DNA of 64,000 nt from Pseudomonas alkylphenolica (GCF_000746525.1 NZ_CP009048.1:3909501-3973500); one strand, 5' to 3'. Numbered from the stretch's first letter, positions 1 through 9,649 are shown. A program made the numbers and translations. The notes: generated by a model from the sequence alone, not told the origin.

Positions 1-28
1 AGGCGCCAGATTTTCATCGGGCGCCTTT
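1..28. terminator. Hairpin downstream of the tRNA genes
   Basis: AGGCGCC at 1-7 pairs with GGCGCCT at 20-26, followed on the plus strand by TTTT. It could end the tRNA-Arg/tRNA-His transcript on the minus strand or a plus-strand gene left of the window. The window edge prevents a decision. Confidence 0.5.
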
Positions 29-35
29 TGGAATA

Positions 36-112
36 TGGGGTGGACGATGGGGATCGAACCCACGACAACAGGAGTCACAATCCTGTGCTCTACCAACTGA
101 GCTACGCCCACC
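36..112 (-). tRNA. tRNA-His (GTG anticodon)
   Basis: Read on the minus strand this is a 77-nt cloverleaf. The extra 5' G at -1, typical of tRNA-His, lies at 112 and faces the C discriminator. The anticodon loop carries GTG, the T arm contains GGTTCGATCC, and CCA is encoded at 36-38. It lies 40 nt downstream of tRNA-Arg, so the two are probably processed from one transcript. Confidence 0.97.
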
Positions 113-152
113 ATATTGCATTTACCGCTTTACTTGTGCCTAAGCTGCCTAT

Positions 153-229
153 TGGCGCACCCGGCAGGACTCGAACCTGCGACCATCCGCTTAGAAGGCG
201 GATGCTCTATCCAGCTGAGCTACGGGCGC
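153..229 (-). tRNA. tRNA-Arg (TCT anticodon)
   Basis: Minus-strand cloverleaf of 77 nt. The acceptor stem starts GCGCCCG, the D arm is AGCTCAGCTGGATAGAGC, the anticodon loop CTTCTAA carries TCT, the T arm holds GGTTCGAGTCC, and CCA is encoded. It decodes AGA, a rare codon in GC-rich pseudomonads. tRNA genes often serve as island integration sites, but no integrase follows here. Confidence 0.97.
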
Positions 230-356
230 ATATTTAATCTGCTTTCTGTTACGATTACAAATTAACTTTTAGCCGTACCGAACAAGCTACCAAATCCGCT
301 CATTCTGCCTGACCTTGCTAACCAGTGCTAGGCTCTGCCCGACAAGTGCGACGAAT

Positions 357-383
357 GTTATAGACGAGTGGTTAGGTCGTCAA
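357..383 (-). promoter_or_regulatory. Candidate sigma-70 promoter of the tRNA-Arg/tRNA-His unit
   Basis: On the minus strand, TTGACG (378-383) is followed after 15 nt by TATAAC (357-362), about 125 nt upstream of tRNA-Arg. The hexamers are good but the spacer is short, so this is a candidate only. The remainder of 230-514 is AT-rich and holds no gene. Confidence 0.4.
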
Positions 384-514
384 CTCTTTTTTGAAAAAAA
401 TTCATTTTATTTAAGGGCTTAGGGGAATAGCCGGACCAAGCGCCTTTGCCCTCGGCCCCCTTCATGCGAGAATGCGCGCTCTTTTTATTCCCTCTCGATG
501 GTTAATCACGCGTC

Positions 515-1369
515 ATGACTGCACACCTTATAGACGGCAAGGCGATCGCCGCCAGCCTGCGCCAGCAGATCGCCCAACGTGTTGTGGAGCGTCGCCAGCA
601 AGGCCTGCGTACTCCAGGCCTGGCGGTGATCCTGGTCGGCACCGACCCCGCTTCTCAGGTCTATGTTTCGCACAAGCGCAAGGACTGTGAAGAAGTCGGC
701 TTTATCTCCCAGGCATTCGACCTGCCCAGCGAGACCACCCAGCAGACCCTGACCGGCCTGATCGATCGCCTCAATGATGATGCGAACATCGACGGCATCC
801 TGCTGCAGTTGCCACTGCCGGCCCATCTGGACGCGTCGCTGCTGCTCGAGCGCATTCGCCCGGACAAGGATGTCGATGGTTTCCATCCTTATAACGTCGG
901 CCGTCTGGCCCAGCGTATCCCGCTGCTGCGCCCGTGCACGCCGAAAGGCATCATGACCCTGCTGGAAAGCACCGGTCAGGATCTGTACGGCATGAACGCC
1001 GTGGTCGTCGGTGCTTCGAACATCGTCGGCCGGCCAATGGCCATGGAGCTGCTGCTGGCCGGCTGCACCGTTACCGTCACCCACCGCTTCACCAAGGACC
1101 TGGCCGGTCACGTTGGCCGCGCCGATCTGGTCGTGGTTGCCGCTGGCAAGCCGGGTCTGGTCAAAGGTGAGTGGATCAAGGAAGGCGCAATTGTCATCGA
1201 CGTCGGTATCAACCGCCAGGAAGATGGCAAGCTGGTCGGCGACGTGGTCTACGAGACTGCCCTGCCCCGCGCCGGCTGGATCACCCCGGTGCCAGGTGGC
1301 GTCGGGCCGATGACCCGCGCCTGCCTGCTGGAGAACACCTTGTATGCGGCGGAAGAGCTGCATAAGTAA
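515..1369 (+). CDS. folD: Bifunctional methylenetetrahydrofolate dehydrogenase / methenyltetrahydrofolate cyclohydrolase
   Basis: FolD interconverts 5,10-methylene-THF and 10-formyl-THF in two steps (NADP-dependent dehydrogenase and cyclohydrolase), supplying one-carbon units in the cytosol. The 284 residues match the family length. Visible motifs are [14 protein letters not shown] with the catalytic Lys, GILLQLPLP, the [10 protein letters not shown] segment, PCTPKGIM, and the nucleotide-binding [11 protein letters not shown]. The C-terminus has [11 protein letters not shown]. No strong Shine-Dalgarno is seen before the ATG at 515, but the start fits the family N-terminus. It stands alone and is closed by a terminator at 1391-1417. 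Confidence 0.97.
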   Translation: MTAHLIDGKAIAASLRQQIAQRVVERRQQGLRTPGLAVILVGTDPASQVYVSHKRKDCEEVGFISQAFDLPSETTQQTLTGLIDRLNDDANIDGILLQLPLPAHLDASLLLERIRPDKDVDGFHPYNVGRLAQRIPLLRPCTPKGIMTLLESTGQDLYGMNAVVVGASNIVGRPMAMELLLAGCTVTVTHRFTKDLAGHVGRADLVVVAAGKPGLVKGEWIKEGAIVIDVGINRQEDGKLVGDVVYETALPRAGWITPVPGGVGPMTRACLLENTLYAAEELHK

Positions 1370-1390
1370 GCGGTGATGCAGTAATGAGAA

Positions 1391-1417
1391 ACGGCACCTA
1401 TGGGGTGCCGTTTTTTT
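1391..1417 (+). terminator. Rho-independent terminator of folD
   Basis: ACGGCACC and GGTGCCGT form a stem with a short loop, followed by seven T residues, 22 nt after the folD stop. Confidence 0.9.
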
Positions 1418-1435
1418 GTGCCAAGTTCAAGACCG

Positions 1436-1501
1436 ATCGCGGGCCAAGCCCGCTCCCACCGGGGTGTCATTGGACCTGTGGGAGCGGGCTTGCCCCGCGA
1501 T
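1436..1501. repeat. REP-type inverted repeat between convergent genes
   Basis: Two inverted arms (ATCGCGGGCCAAGCCCGCTC and its near-complement ending GGGCTTGCCCCGCGAT) flank a spacer of about 20 nt. The same unit recurs at 27657, 32019, 37144, 38881 and 52042. It sits between the convergent folD and importer operon. Confidence 0.85.
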
Positions 1502-1505
1502 GCTT

Positions 1506-3245
1506 TCAGTTGCGCGCCGCCTCCCACGACTTGAGCAGTTCGCTGTAGCTAACGGTCTCACCCTTGGGTTTCTCATTAGCCAACTTCGGCTTCGGTGCAC
1601 CCGGCTGGTCGAACCAGTACTGGGCATCACGCTCCGGATTGAGCTTGGGCGCGCAGGTCGCCTGGGCCTTGGAACGCTCCAGCCGTTCGAGGATCTTGTC
1701 CTGGTCACGGGCCAGACCATCCAGCGCCTCTTGCGGCGTCTTGTCACCGCTGGCCGCCTCGGCAATATGGCTCCACCACAGCTGCGCCAGGCGCGGGTAG
1801 TCCGGTACGTTGGTGCCGGTCGGGGTCCATTGCACCCGCGCCGGGCTGCGGTAGAACTCCACCAGGCCGCCGAGTTTGGGCGCCAGGTCGGTCATAGCCT
1901 GGGAGTTGATGTCCGACTCGCGGATAGGCGTCAGGCCAACGATGGTCTTTTTCAGCGAAACGGTCTTGGAGGTGACGAACTGGGCATACAGCCAGGCCGC
2001 CAGGCGCTGTTTTTCCGGGGTCGATTTGAGGAAGGTCCAGGAGCCGGCATCCTGATACCCCAGTTTCATGCCCTCCTCCCAATACGGGCCTTTGGGTGAC
2101 GGCGCCATACGCCATTTCGGCGTGCCGTCGGCATTCATCACCGGCAGGCCCGGCTTGGTCATGTCTGCAGTAAAGGCGGTGTACCAGAAAATCTGCTGGG
2201 CGATGTTGCCCTGGGATGGCACCGGGCCAGACTCGGAGAACGTCATGCCCTGGGCTTCCGGCGGCGCGTAGGCACGCATCCAGTCTACGTACTTCTGGGT
2301 CGCGTAGACCGCAGCCGGGCCGTTGGTGTCGCCACCACGGGTGACGCTGGAGCCGACCGGATGACAGTCCTCGACACGAATCCCCCACTCGTCCACCGGC
2401 AGGCCATTGGGCAGGCCCTTGTCGCCGCCACCGGCCATGGAGAACCAGGCATCGGTGAAGCGCCAGCCCAGCGACGGGTCTTTCTTGCCGTAGTCCATGT
2501 GCCCATAGACGCGCTTGCCGTCGATTTCCTTGACGTCTTCGCTGAAGAATTTGGCGATGTCTTCGTAGGCCGACCAGTTGACCGGCACACCCAGCTCATA
2601 GCCGTACTTTTCCTTGAACTTGGCTTTCAGGTCCGGCCTGTCGAACCAGTCGGCGCGGAACCAGTAGAGGTTGGCGAACTGCTGGTCAGGCAATTGGTAA
2701 ACCTTGCCATCGGGCGCGGTGGTGAAGGAGATGCCGATAAAGTCCTTCAGATCCAGGGTCGGCGATGTGTAGTCCTTGCCCTCATTGGCCATCAGGTCAG
2801 TGATGGACTCGGTCTTGCCATAGCGAAAGTGCGTACCGATCAGGTCCGAGTCGTTAACCCAGCCGTCATAGATGTTCTTGTCCGACTGCATCTGGGTTTG
2901 CAGTTTCTCCACCACATCGCCTTCCTGCAGCAGGTCATGAGTCAGCTTGATCCCGGTGATTTCACTGAAGGCCTTGGCCAGCACCTTGGACTCATACTCG
3001 TGGGTGGCGATGGTTTCCGACACCACGTTGATCTTCATGCCACGGAACGGCTCCGAGGCTTTGATGAACCATTTCAACTCTTCGAGCTGCTGCTCCGGCG
3101 TCAGGGTCGACGGCTTGAACTCGCTGCCGATCCATTTCTTCGCCGCGTCTTCATAGGCGTCGGCCCAGGCGCTGGCGTGGAAACTGCCGAGCACGAGCAA
3201 GGCAGCCAGGGTCAACTGTCGCCGGTTCTTGTTGTTGTCGAACAT
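1506..3245 (-). CDS. ABC transporter periplasmic substrate-binding protein (GlpV-like)
   Basis: Large extracellular solute-binding protein (family 1 type), 579 residues. It delivers a substrate to the permeases encoded upstream. The ATG at 3245 is chosen because GGGAG lies just before it and a signal peptide follows (basic NKNRR, hydrophobic LTLAALLVLGSF, cleavage near ASAWA). The earlier in-frame extension lacks a signal. It is the last gene of a six-gene operon with the order ATPase, ATPase, permease, permease, DUF2160 protein, binding protein, which is the order of the glpSTPQUV glycerol importer of rhizobia. Glycerol or a related polyol is therefore the inferred ligand. The distance of 50 nt after the DUF2160 gene is compatible with co-transcription. 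Confidence 0.88.
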   Translation of the reverse strand: MFDNNKNRRQLTLAALLVLGSFHASAWADAYEDAAKKWIGSEFKPSTLTPEQQLEELKWFIKASEPFRGMKINVVSETIATHEYESKVLAKAFSEITGIKLTHDLLQEGDVVEKLQTQMQSDKNIYDGWVNDSDLIGTHFRYGKTESITDLMANEGKDYTSPTLDLKDFIGISFTTAPDGKVYQLPDQQFANLYWFRADWFDRPDLKAKFKEKYGYELGVPVNWSAYEDIAKFFSEDVKEIDGKRVYGHMDYGKKDPSLGWRFTDAWFSMAGGGDKGLPNGLPVDEWGIRVEDCHPVGSSVTRGGDTNGPAAVYATQKYVDWMRAYAPPEAQGMTFSESGPVPSQGNIAQQIFWYTAFTADMTKPGLPVMNADGTPKWRMAPSPKGPYWEEGMKLGYQDAGSWTFLKSTPEKQRLAAWLYAQFVTSKTVSLKKTIVGLTPIRESDINSQAMTDLAPKLGGLVEFYRSPARVQWTPTGTNVPDYPRLAQLWWSHIAEAASGDKTPQEALDGLARDQDKILERLERSKAQATCAPKLNPERDAQYWFDQPGAPKPKLANEKPKGETVSYSELLKSWEAARN

Positions 3246-3295
3246 CGTGATCTCCCGATTGAGTATTCCCATGGAGCCTGACCGAATCTGTTCGG

Positions 3296-3568
3296 CTAAC
3301 CCCAGCGCATCACCACCAACAGCCACACCACCGACAGCAGTGAGGCCACCCAGAGACTCCAGTCACTGACCCCGATGATCAGCAGGTGCAGGTAAGCGCT
3401 GACCAGAAGCCCGATGAACAGCCGATCGCCGCGGGTCGTGGCAATCGGCAGAAAGCCGCGACGCTCGACACACGGCCGGCGCAATTCAGCCAGGGTCATG
3501 ACTACCAGCAACAGGCCGATCGCGGAGAAGAACAAGGCGGTCGGCAGGGTCCAGGCCATCCAGTCCAT
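3296..3568 (-). CDS. DUF2160 small membrane protein (GlpU-like)
   Basis: A 90-residue protein with about three hydrophobic segments (LFFSAIGLLLVVMTLAEL; LFIGLLVSAYLHLLIIGV; LWVASLLSVVWLLVVM) and a basic loop containing RRPCVERRGFLP. It matches the DUF2160 family, which is found with glycerol-type ABC importers and named GlpU in rhizobia. Its molecular role is unknown; a transporter accessory function is inferred from position. It lies between the second permease gene (11 nt away) and the binding-protein gene. Confidence 0.85.
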   Translation of the reverse strand: MDWMAWTLPTALFFSAIGLLLVVMTLAELRRPCVERRGFLPIATTRGDRLFIGLLVSAYLHLLIIGVSDWSLWVASLLSVVWLLVVMRWG

Positions 3569-3579
3569 CGTGCGCCTCC

Positions 3580-4380
<801 letters not shown>

Positions 4381-4390
4381 GACCACCCTC

Positions 4391-5254
4391 CTAGTCTTTG
4401 TCGGCATGGGTCATGGCCGTGTAGAACAGCCACGACACCAGCAGGATGATGAGGAAATACACCAGCGAAAACGCCGCGGCCGGCCCCAGGTCGAATTGCC
4501 CTACCGCCATCTGGGTCAGGGTCTGACTGAGGAAGGTGGTGGCATTGCCCGGTCCGCCTCCCGTCAGCACGAAAGGCTCGGTGTAGATCATGAAACTGTC
4601 CATGAAGCGCAGCATCACTGCGATCAGCAGTACGTTCTTCATCTTCGGCAACTGGATATGCCGGAACACTGCCCAGGCCGACGCGCGATCGATACGCGCA
4701 GCCTGGTAATAGACATCCGGGATCGCCCTCAGCCCCGAGTAACACAGCAGCGCCACCAGCGAAGTCCAGTGCCAGACATCCATCACCAGCACCGTAACCC
4801 AGGCATCCATGGTGTTGGCCGCGTAGTTGTAGCTGATGCCCAACTGGTTCAGCGACGCCCCGAGCAAGCCGATGTCGGCACGGCCAAAAATCTGCCAGAT
4901 GGTGCCGACCACGTTCCACGGAATCAGCAGCGGGATGGCCATGACAATCAGGCACAGCGACGACCAGCGCCCCTTGGTCGGCATGGTCAGGGCAATGGCG
5001 ATCCCTAACGGAATCTCGATCAGTAACACGCAGCCCGAATAAACAAACTGGCGTAGCAAGGAGTCGTGCAGACGCGGATCCTGCAGCACCTGGCGATACC
5101 AGTCAGCGCCGACGAAGTAGCGGCTGGACTGGTCGAAAATGTCCTGCACCGAGTAGTTGACCACGGTCATCATCGGTATCACCGCACTGAAAGCCACCAG
5201 CAGGAACACCGGCAGCACCAGCCACCAGGCCTTGTTGTTGGGCACCTTGTTCAT
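4391..5254 (-). CDS. ABC transporter permease, MalF/UgpA type (GlpP-like)
   Basis: Permease of 287 residues with about six membrane segments. It begins with a short cytoplasmic tail and LVLPVFLLVAFSAVIPMM. The coupling loop is near the PDVYYQAARIDRASAW segment. The start at 5254 has GGAGG upstream and overlaps the stop of the preceding ATPase gene by four bases (ATGA), so translation is probably coupled. It forms the transmembrane path with the next gene's product. Confidence 0.9.
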   Translation of the reverse strand: MNKVPNNKAWWLVLPVFLLVAFSAVIPMMTVVNYSVQDIFDQSSRYFVGADWYRQVLQDPRLHDSLLRQFVYSGCVLLIEIPLGIAIALTMPTKGRWSSLCLIVMAIPLLIPWNVVGTIWQIFGRADIGLLGASLNQLGISYNYAANTMDAWVTVLVMDVWHWTSLVALLCYSGLRAIPDVYYQAARIDRASAWAVFRHIQLPKMKNVLLIAVMLRFMDSFMIYTEPFVLTGGGPGNATTFLSQTLTQMAVGQFDLGPAAAFSLVYFLIILLVSWLFYTAMTHADKD

Positions 5255-6348
5255 GGTGTGGCCTCCAGCAGTACGTCGTCGGCATACAACATCAACCACT
5301 GTGCCGGAAAACTGATCCAGGCCTGGCCCTGCGGCACCACGCGGTCTTCCCCAAGGCGTACCTTGAGGGCCGCACCGTCCAGTTCGAGGGTCAAAATCCG
5401 GTAGGTCCCCAGGTCTTCGACATCCACCACCCGGGCGGTAAAGGCGTCATCAAATGGCGCCTCGCGCACCTGTACAAATTCCGGGCGGATCCCTACCTGC
5501 AAACGCGCAACCGGCGTGCTGGCCAGACGCGCTTGCAATGCTTCTGGCAGCGGCAGATGGACACCGGCAAAACCGACACCGCCCGGCTGCGGCTGCACAT
5601 CGATCAGGTTCATCCCCGGACTGCCGATGAAATAGCCGACAAAGGTGTGCCGCGGTCGCTCGAACAGTTCCCGCGGCGTACCGAACTGGACGATCTGCCC
5701 GCCATACATCACCGCGATCTTGTCGGCGAAGGTCGAGGCCTCCAACTGATCGTGGGTCACGTAGATCATGGTGATATTGAACTGCTCATGAATCTGCTTG
5801 AGCTTGCGCCGCAGCTTCCATTTCAGGTGCGGGTCGATCACCGTCAGCGGCTCGTCGAAGAGGATCGCGGAAACGTCATCGCGCACCAGGCCGCGGCCCA
5901 TGGATACTTTCTGCTTTTCATCGGCACTGAGGTTACGGGCCTTCTTTTTCAGCGCCGGACCGAGTTCGAGCACCTCGGCGATCTCCTCCACCTTGCTACG
6001 CACCCGGGCCTCGTCCATGCCCTGGTTACGCAAAGGGAAAGCGAGGTTGTCGAACACCGTCATGGTGTCGTACACCACCGGAAACTGAAAAACCTGAGCG
6101 ATATTGCGTGCCTGCGGCGACAGCTCATTGACCACCTTGCCATCGAACAACACCTGGCCCTGGGAGGGGCTGAGCAGCCCGGAGATGATATTGAGCAAGG
6201 TCGACTTGCCGCAGCCCGAAGGCCCAAGCAAGGCATAGGCACCACCTTGGGCCCAGACATGTTCCAGTTCGCGCAAGGCATAGTCATCGGCACTGGCAGG
6301 GGTGCGGCTGTAGCTATGGGCCAACTGCTGCAGGCGAATTTCGGCCAT
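5251..6348 (-). CDS. ABC transporter ATPase with degenerate signature motif (GlpT-like)
   Basis: A MalK-type nucleotide-binding subunit of 365 residues: ATPase domain about 1-235, then an OB-like regulatory domain. Walker A is intact (GPSGCGKST, 42-50), as are the Q-loop Gln88, Walker B AILFDE (161-166) and the switch His199 in YVTHDQ. The ABC signature, normally LSGGQ, reads LSADE (140-144). The partner ATPase encoded just upstream has the opposite set of changes. The start overlaps the previous stop by one base (TGATG). Assignment to the family is secure; the substrate is inferred from operon order. Confidence 0.92.
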   Translation of the reverse strand: MAEIRLQQLAHSYSRTPASADDYALRELEHVWAQGGAYALLGPSGCGKSTLLNIISGLLSPSQGQVLFDGKVVNELSPQARNIAQVFQFPVVYDTMTVFDNLAFPLRNQGMDEARVRSKVEEIAEVLELGPALKKKARNLSADEKQKVSMGRGLVRDDVSAILFDEPLTVIDPHLKWKLRRKLKQIHEQFNITMIYVTHDQLEASTFADKIAVMYGGQIVQFGTPRELFERPRHTFVGYFIGSPGMNLIDVQPQPGGVGFAGVHLPLPEALQARLASTPVARLQVGIRPEFVQVREAPFDDAFTARVVDVEDLGTYRILTLELDGAALKVRLGEDRVVPQGQAWISFPAQWLMLYADDVLLEATP

Positions 6349-7442
6349 CAGGCAACCCTCGCTTCACGCGCGCCCGGCGCCTGGACCAACACACCTGCGC
6401 TGTCGAAGACAAACAGCTTGTGGGTCGGGATAAACACCCGAATCGGCGCATCGACGTGGTATTCGTGCACCCCGGACAGATGCAGGATGATGCGAAAGTG
6501 CTCACTGCGCACATGCAGGAAGGTTTCCGAGCCACTGATCTCCGCCAGCTCCACCAGCACCGCCAGCTCAAGGTCATCGTCATTCGACGGCACCAGGCTG
6601 ATATGGCTGGGACGCACGCCAAAGCGGTATTCACCGTCACCGATACGGCGCAGGTCGGCGTTCATGGCGAAATGCACAGCCCCGGCGAAACTCACTTCAT
6701 TGCCGCTGATGCGCCCGGCAATCAGATTGATCGGCGGCTCGGAAAACAACTCGGCAGCCAGCACCGTACGCGGCTGGTGATAGACCTGAGCGGTTGCACC
6801 ACTCTGCACGATGCAACCTTCATGCAGGATGGTGGTGGTGCCACCCAGGGCCAATGCCTCGTTCGGCTCAGTGGTGGCATACACGGCAATGCAGTGGCGG
6901 GAAGCGAACAGCTCGCGCATCTCCTGGCGCAGTTCTTCACGCAGTTTGTAATCCAGGTTGACCAGTGGTTCGTCGAACAGAATCAGCTCGGCATCCTTGA
7001 CCAGCGCGCGGGCCATGGCCGTGCGCTGCTGCTGGCCACCGGACAGCTCCAGCGGCAGGCGCTGCAAGAAGGGCTCGATGCGCAGCATCTGCGCCGTCTG
7101 ATGCACTTTGCGGCGAATCTCCTCTTCGTTCATACGCGCCTGACGAAGCGGTGAAGCGATGTTCTCGAAAACGCTGAGGGTCGGGTAGTTGATGAACTGC
7201 TGATAGACCATCGACACATTGCGCTGGCGCACCGGCCGGCCCGTGACATCTACACCATTCATCAACACCCGCCCCTGGTCAGGGCGGTCCAGCCCGGCCA
7301 TCAGGCGCATCAGGCTGGTCTTGCCGGACAAGGTGCGGCCGAGCAGGACATTGAACGAGCCCGGCTCGAAACTGAGGCTGGCATCGACAATCCAGCGCTG
7401 GTTGTCGACGGTGCGGCTGACGTGCTCCAGCGTAAGCGACAT
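6348..7442 (-). CDS. ABC transporter ATPase with altered Walker A and switch loop (GlpS-like)
   Basis: First gene of the importer operon, 364 residues, MalK-like ATPase with a C-terminal regulatory domain. Q-loop Gln81/82, signature LSGGQQQR (133-140) and Walker B LILFDE (153-158) are canonical. Walker A is GRTLSGKT (35-42) rather than GxxGxGKS, and the switch position reads YATTEP, giving Thr191 where His is expected. It should dimerise with the LSADE-bearing ATPase encoded next. Transcription is predicted from the sigma-54 promoter at 7486-7501. The ribosome site is weak. Confidence 0.92.
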   Translation of the reverse strand: MSLTLEHVSRTVDNQRWIVDASLSFEPGSFNVLLGRTLSGKTSLMRLMAGLDRPDQGRVLMNGVDVTGRPVRQRNVSMVYQQFINYPTLSVFENIASPLRQARMNEEEIRRKVHQTAQMLRIEPFLQRLPLELSGGQQQRTAMARALVKDAELILFDEPLVNLDYKLREELRQEMRELFASRHCIAVYATTEPNEALALGGTTTILHEGCIVQSGATAQVYHQPRTVLAAELFSEPPINLIAGRISGNEVSFAGAVHFAMNADLRRIGDGEYRFGVRPSHISLVPSNDDDLELAVLVELAEISGSETFLHVRSEHFRIILHLSGVHEYHVDAPIRVFIPTHKLFVFDSAGVLVQAPGAREARVA

Positions 7443-7485
7443 GGGGCGGCCCTGATTGTTGTTATCGGACAGGCCTTCGCTGCAG

Positions 7486-7501
7486 AGCCAGATTCGTGCC
7501 A
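7486..7501 (-). promoter_or_regulatory. Sigma-54 (-24/-12) promoter of the ABC importer operon
   Basis: On the minus strand the sequence reads TGGCACGAATCTGGCT. It has the invariant GG and GC at the -24/-12 positions with correct spacing, and the -24 block TGGCACG is perfect. It lies 44 nt before the first ATPase start and faces a divergent sigma-54 activator gene. Confidence 0.8.
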
Positions 7502-7575
7502 GCGCTGGCGACCTTCGATAAGTCGTTGTCGTAGCGCTACTTTTTCTTTCGCCATGGCAACTGACGATTCACGCC

Positions 7576-7645
7576 TGAACAGAAATGAACAGTAACCGCT
7601 GAACACCTGAACAGCCCTGACATTGACAATGAACAGGACTGAACA
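7576..7645. promoter_or_regulatory. Six TGAACA direct repeats, candidate activator binding sites
   Basis: TGAACA occurs at 7576, 7586, 7600, 7608, 7630 and 7640, with an inverted GGTTCA at 7651. The cluster is 75-160 bp upstream of the sigma-54 promoter, the usual distance for enhancer-like sites, and 46 bp before the activator gene. Activation of the operon and autoregulation are both plausible. Confidence 0.6.
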
Positions 7646-7690
7646 ACACTGGTTCACACAAAAACGACAACGCTGGCAGAGGAAACGCCC

Positions 7691-9484
7691 ATGGCCGTCT
7701 CCATTGCATCCCATGACCAATTGATCCAGGCCTCCTGGGCGCGCTGCCGTGACTATGGTCTCGACCATCAGTCAGCACCCAACTTCGGCGAGCTCTCCGC
7801 TGCCTGCCTGAGCGCGTTGCTCGAACGCCAGCAGATCCTGCTGCGCACCACCCGTGACGAAGTGATCCCGCAGTTCAATCATCTGCTGGGTAATTCCAGC
7901 TACCTGATCATGCTCAGCGATGACCAGGGCCAGCTCCTGGAAACCTGGGGCACCCGGCGTTTTATCGACCCGCGTCAGCAGCACGGTTTTGTCGCCGGCG
8001 CCCGCTGGCTTGAACAGGGGGTGGGTACCAATGCCATCGGCACCGCCCTGGCCTGCAGCGAGGCGGTGCATGTGGGCCAGGATGAGCACTTCCTCAAGCG
8101 CAATCGCTACATGGCCAGCGCCGCTGCGCCGCTGTTCGACGCCGAACGGCGCCTGATCGGCGTACTGGATGTGTCCAGCGACAGCTACCTGCCTGCCTCG
8201 CAAACCCTGGGCATGGTACGGATGATGAGCCAGAGCCTGGAAAACCGCCTGATCATCGCGCGCTATGCCGGGCAGTACCGACAATTGAGTTTCAATACCG
8301 GCTCGAACAACCTCGACAGCCAATGGGCCGGGCTGCTGCTGTTCGACGACCGCGGCCGTGTCCTGGCGGCCAATCGCCGGGCGGACAGCCTGCTCGGTCA
8401 ACCAGCCTTGCAGCACAGCCTTGAACAACTGTTCCAGACGCCGCTGCCGGAGCTGTTGCAGCATGCTGCAGGGCAACCTTTTGCCGTGCAGGTGCCCGGG
8501 CGCAATCGCTTTCACTGCCTGTTGCGTGAGCCGCTGACAGGCCCCTCGACCGCTAGCAACCGTCAGCCACCCGCCGACTGCGATCCACGTATAGCCAAAG
8601 CGCTGCGGCAGGCGGGGCTGCTGCTGGAGAAGGACATTGCGCTGTTGATCCAGGGCGAAACCGGGGTTGGCAAAGAGGTCTTCGTCAAGGCCTTGCACGA
8701 AGCCAGCAGCCGCCGCAACCAGCCGTTGATCGCAGTGAACTGTGCAGCGATTCCGGCCGAGCTGGTGGAGTCTGAGCTGTTCGGCTATGAAAAAGGCGCG
8801 TTCACCGGTGCCCACCACAAAGGTAACCCTGGCCTGATCCGCAAGGCCGAACATGGCATCGTTTTTCTAGACGAAATCGGCGACATGCCACTGCCAACTC
8901 AGGCGCGCTTGCTGCGTTTTCTGCAGACCCGCTGTATCCAGCCGCTGGGCAGTGGCGATCCGGTACCGGTGGATATCCGGGTTATCTCCGCTACCCACCA
9001 GGACCTGTCCGAACGGGTGCGCCAGGGACGTTTCCGCCAGGACCTGTACTATCGAATCGCCGGTCTAAGCCTGACCTTGCCACCGCTTCGCGAACGCAGT
9101 GATCGCCTGGCGCTGATCGAGCAGATCCACCAGCACTACCGCGATGCCGACGCGCCCCCACAACTGGACAACAAGGTACTGCAGCATCTGTTACAGCACC
9201 CGTGGCCGGGCAACCTGCGTCAGCTTGCCAGTACCCTGCAAGTCGCCCTGGCCCTGGCCGGACAGCAGCCCGTCGCCCTGGAGCACCTGCCGGACAGTTT
9301 TTTCAGCGAGCTGCCTGCTTCGCAAACAGTCGAGTCTTCCCCGCCCTGCGTATCCGATGAGCACGACCTGAACCTGCGCCTGCAAGCGCTCAAGGGCAAC
9401 GTTTCGGCCCTGGCCCGCGATCTGGGCATCAGTCGCACCACCCTCTACAAACGCCTGCACGCCCAGGGTCAGGCCGAGGGTTGA
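7691..9484 (+). CDS. Sigma-54-dependent transcriptional activator, AcoR-like
   Basis: A 597-residue enhancer-binding protein. The N-terminal half (about 60-310) has a GAF-type sensory layout seen in AcoR relatives (for example GVGTNAIGTAL). The AAA+ domain (about 320-540) carries Walker A GETGVGKE, the sigma-54 contact loop GAFTGA, and Walker B GIVFLDEIGDMP. A Fis-type helix-turn-helix ends the protein (ALARDLGISRTTLYKRL). GAGGAA precedes the ATG. It is divergent from the importer operon, whose promoter is of the sigma-54 type, so it is the likely activator. The effector is unknown; the importer substrate or a metabolite of it is a reasonable guess. Confidence 0.93.
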   Translation: MAVSIASHDQLIQASWARCRDYGLDHQSAPNFGELSAACLSALLERQQILLRTTRDEVIPQFNHLLGNSSYLIMLSDDQGQLLETWGTRRFIDPRQQHGFVAGARWLEQGVGTNAIGTALACSEAVHVGQDEHFLKRNRYMASAAAPLFDAERRLIGVLDVSSDSYLPASQTLGMVRMMSQSLENRLIIARYAGQYRQLSFNTGSNNLDSQWAGLLLFDDRGRVLAANRRADSLLGQPALQHSLEQLFQTPLPELLQHAAGQPFAVQVPGRNRFHCLLREPLTGPSTASNRQPPADCDPRIAKALRQAGLLLEKDIALLIQGETGVGKEVFVKALHEASSRRNQPLIAVNCAAIPAELVESELFGYEKGAFTGAHHKGNPGLIRKAEHGIVFLDEIGDMPLPTQARLLRFLQTRCIQPLGSGDPVPVDIRVISATHQDLSERVRQGRFRQDLYYRIAGLSLTLPPLRERSDRLALIEQIHQHYRDADAPPQLDNKVLQHLLQHPWPGNLRQLASTLQVALALAGQQPVALEHLPDSFFSELPASQTVESSPPCVSDEHDLNLRLQALKGNVSALARDLGISRTTLYKRLHAQGQAEG

Positions 9485-9649
9485 GTATCGCCTGAAGCCA
9501 AACAGCCGATTCTGCTGTCAAATCGCATATTTCAGCTGAAGCCGCTGAGCACCTGCCACGCTTCAGCCGAGATGTACCCGGCGCTGGATCGACAATAGGC
9601 ACACTGCCCCCGAATACGTGCCTCGATGCCAATAACAAAGGAGTTCATC

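Noticed and set aside
36..229. tRNA-associated genomic island
   Set aside because: No integrase, attachment-site duplicate or composition change follows the two tRNA genes; folD is core.
7576..7645. CRISPR array
   Set aside because: TGAACA repeats are only six bases long with irregular 2-16 base gaps and no cas genes.
9485..9649. Promoter for the ornithine cyclodeaminase gene (TCGACA-N17-GAATAC)
   Set aside because: The -10 block matches the consensus too poorly to support a call.
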